Shown here piece after piece: positions 63,664-64,000 of a stretch of 64,000 nucleotides of DNA. The stretch comes from Accumulibacter sp. (GTDB lineage Bacteria; Pseudomonadota; Gammaproteobacteria; Burkholderiales; Rhodocyclaceae). The stretch's first letter is position 1. Every line of letters starts with the position of its first letter. A model generated the notes under the pieces. The model was not told the origin of the DNA, did no database searches, and worked only from the letters and a program-made list of their open reading frames with translations. The stretch is taken from NCBI RefSeq assembly GCF_023806635.1, contig NZ_JAMTDQ010000044.1:1-64000 (forward strand), read 5' to 3'. The position numbers were made by a program, and so were the translations under genes.

Positions 63664-64000
63664 ATGGACAGGGTGCGGGACATCGAAGAAGCAATAGGCG
63701 CCCACGCGCGCTGGATGTCCGAGCTCCGGCAGGCTGTCCTCGACGCCACGGCGGGCGTGGATGTGGAAGCGATCCGGGCCGACGACCGCTGTGACTTCGG
63801 ACAATGGCTGTACGGCCCGCGCCTGTCAGCCGAGGACCGTGCGGCCGAGGACTTCGACGAAGTGCGCCGTCTGCACGCGGAATTCCATCAAATGGCGGCT
63901 GAGGTGGTCGAGCGGGCCATGGCCGGACAGACGGTCGAGGCTTATGCGCTGCTTTATGGCGAGTACGTGACTCTGTCGGGGCGGCTTGCGCTCGCCATGC
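63664..64000 (+). CDS. CZB-domain protein, 5' part (cut by window end)
   Basis: The frame opens at ATG 63664 and stays open to the window edge (112 codons). It encodes a chemoreceptor zinc-binding (CZB) domain. The ligand set is H14, C43 (in CDFGQWL), H71 and H75, matching the 3-His/1-Cys core. CZB domains sense zinc or redox state, often in chemoreceptors or diguanylate cyclases; the downstream output domain is outside the window. A -10-like TAGAAT at 63617-63622 is upstream. The 205 bp before it hold no other gene. Confidence 0.78.
   Translation, partial: MDRVRDIEEAIGAHARWMSELRQAVLDATAGVDVEAIRADDRCDFGQWLYGPRLSAEDRAAEDFDEVRRLHAEFHQMAAEVVERAMAGQTVEAYALLYGEYVTLSGRLALAM

Overview
This 64 kb window is GC-rich bacterial chromosome with densely packed genes. 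The gene set points to a betaproteobacterium of the Rhodocyclales / Candidatus Accumulibacter type: suhB-trmJ-cysE next to a complete isc operon, a polyhydroxyalkanoate (PHA) locus with two classes of synthase, and a divergent fpr / LysR pair. The taxonomic call is inference from gene content and order. There is no rRNA, no complete transposase, no prophage and no CRISPR array. The first 85 bases are almost pure G and look like an assembly artefact at a contig end.

Layout. 0.15-0.5 kb: tRNA-Pro, tRNA-Arg and tRNA-His, transcribed leftward from a clear sigma-70 promoter. 0.7-1.8 kb: an astacin-like zinc protease. 1.86-2.0 kb: a small element with perfect 17-bp inverted ends. 2.0-9.3 kb (minus strand): iscR, a second cysteine desulfurase, iscS, iscU, iscA, hscB, hscA, fdx, iscX and a DUF2237 gene. 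cysE and trmJ lie upstream, and suhB diverges. 11.9-25.4 kb: membrane and envelope genes of poorly known function (BT1-family transporter, DUF2339/DUF3999 pair, MBL-fold hydrolase, ComB-like phosphatase, lipoprotein). 23.7-27.9 kb: a DUF2760 / Hsp70-like / XPB-N-like gene trio. 28.2-28.5 kb: a 21-bp minisatellite. 30-33 kb: an AmmeMemoRadiSam operon. 33-38.6 kb: ispD-ispF, serA, serC, truC-like and a hydrolase. 39.3 kb: tRNA-Ser(GGA).

39.6-47.5 kb is the metabolic centrepiece. A class I PHA synthase faces a rightward run of SDR dehydrogenase, thiolase, two MaoC-type hydratase subunits, PhaE and class III PhaC. These genes could take acetyl-CoA to 3-hydroxyacyl-CoA and polymerise it. 47.6-53 kb: HD-GYP and DUF3047 genes, then a phospholipase D-like / DUF1269 / DUF4124 block bracketed by decayed two-component remnants. 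53-64 kb: a cAMP phosphodiesterase-like enzyme, a GCS2 amidoligase with an M14 deacylase, a PIN protein, an FAD oxidoreductase, arfB, YjbQ, tandem beta-hydroxyacid dehydrogenases, fpr with its LysR regulator, and the start of a CZB-domain protein cut by the window end.

Candidates for something undescribed: the DUF2760/Hsp70/XPB-like operon, the AmmeMemoRadiSam operon with its alpha/beta-fold partner, the GCS2-M14 pair without an ATP-grasp gene, and the inverted-repeat element. No claim here was tested by database search.
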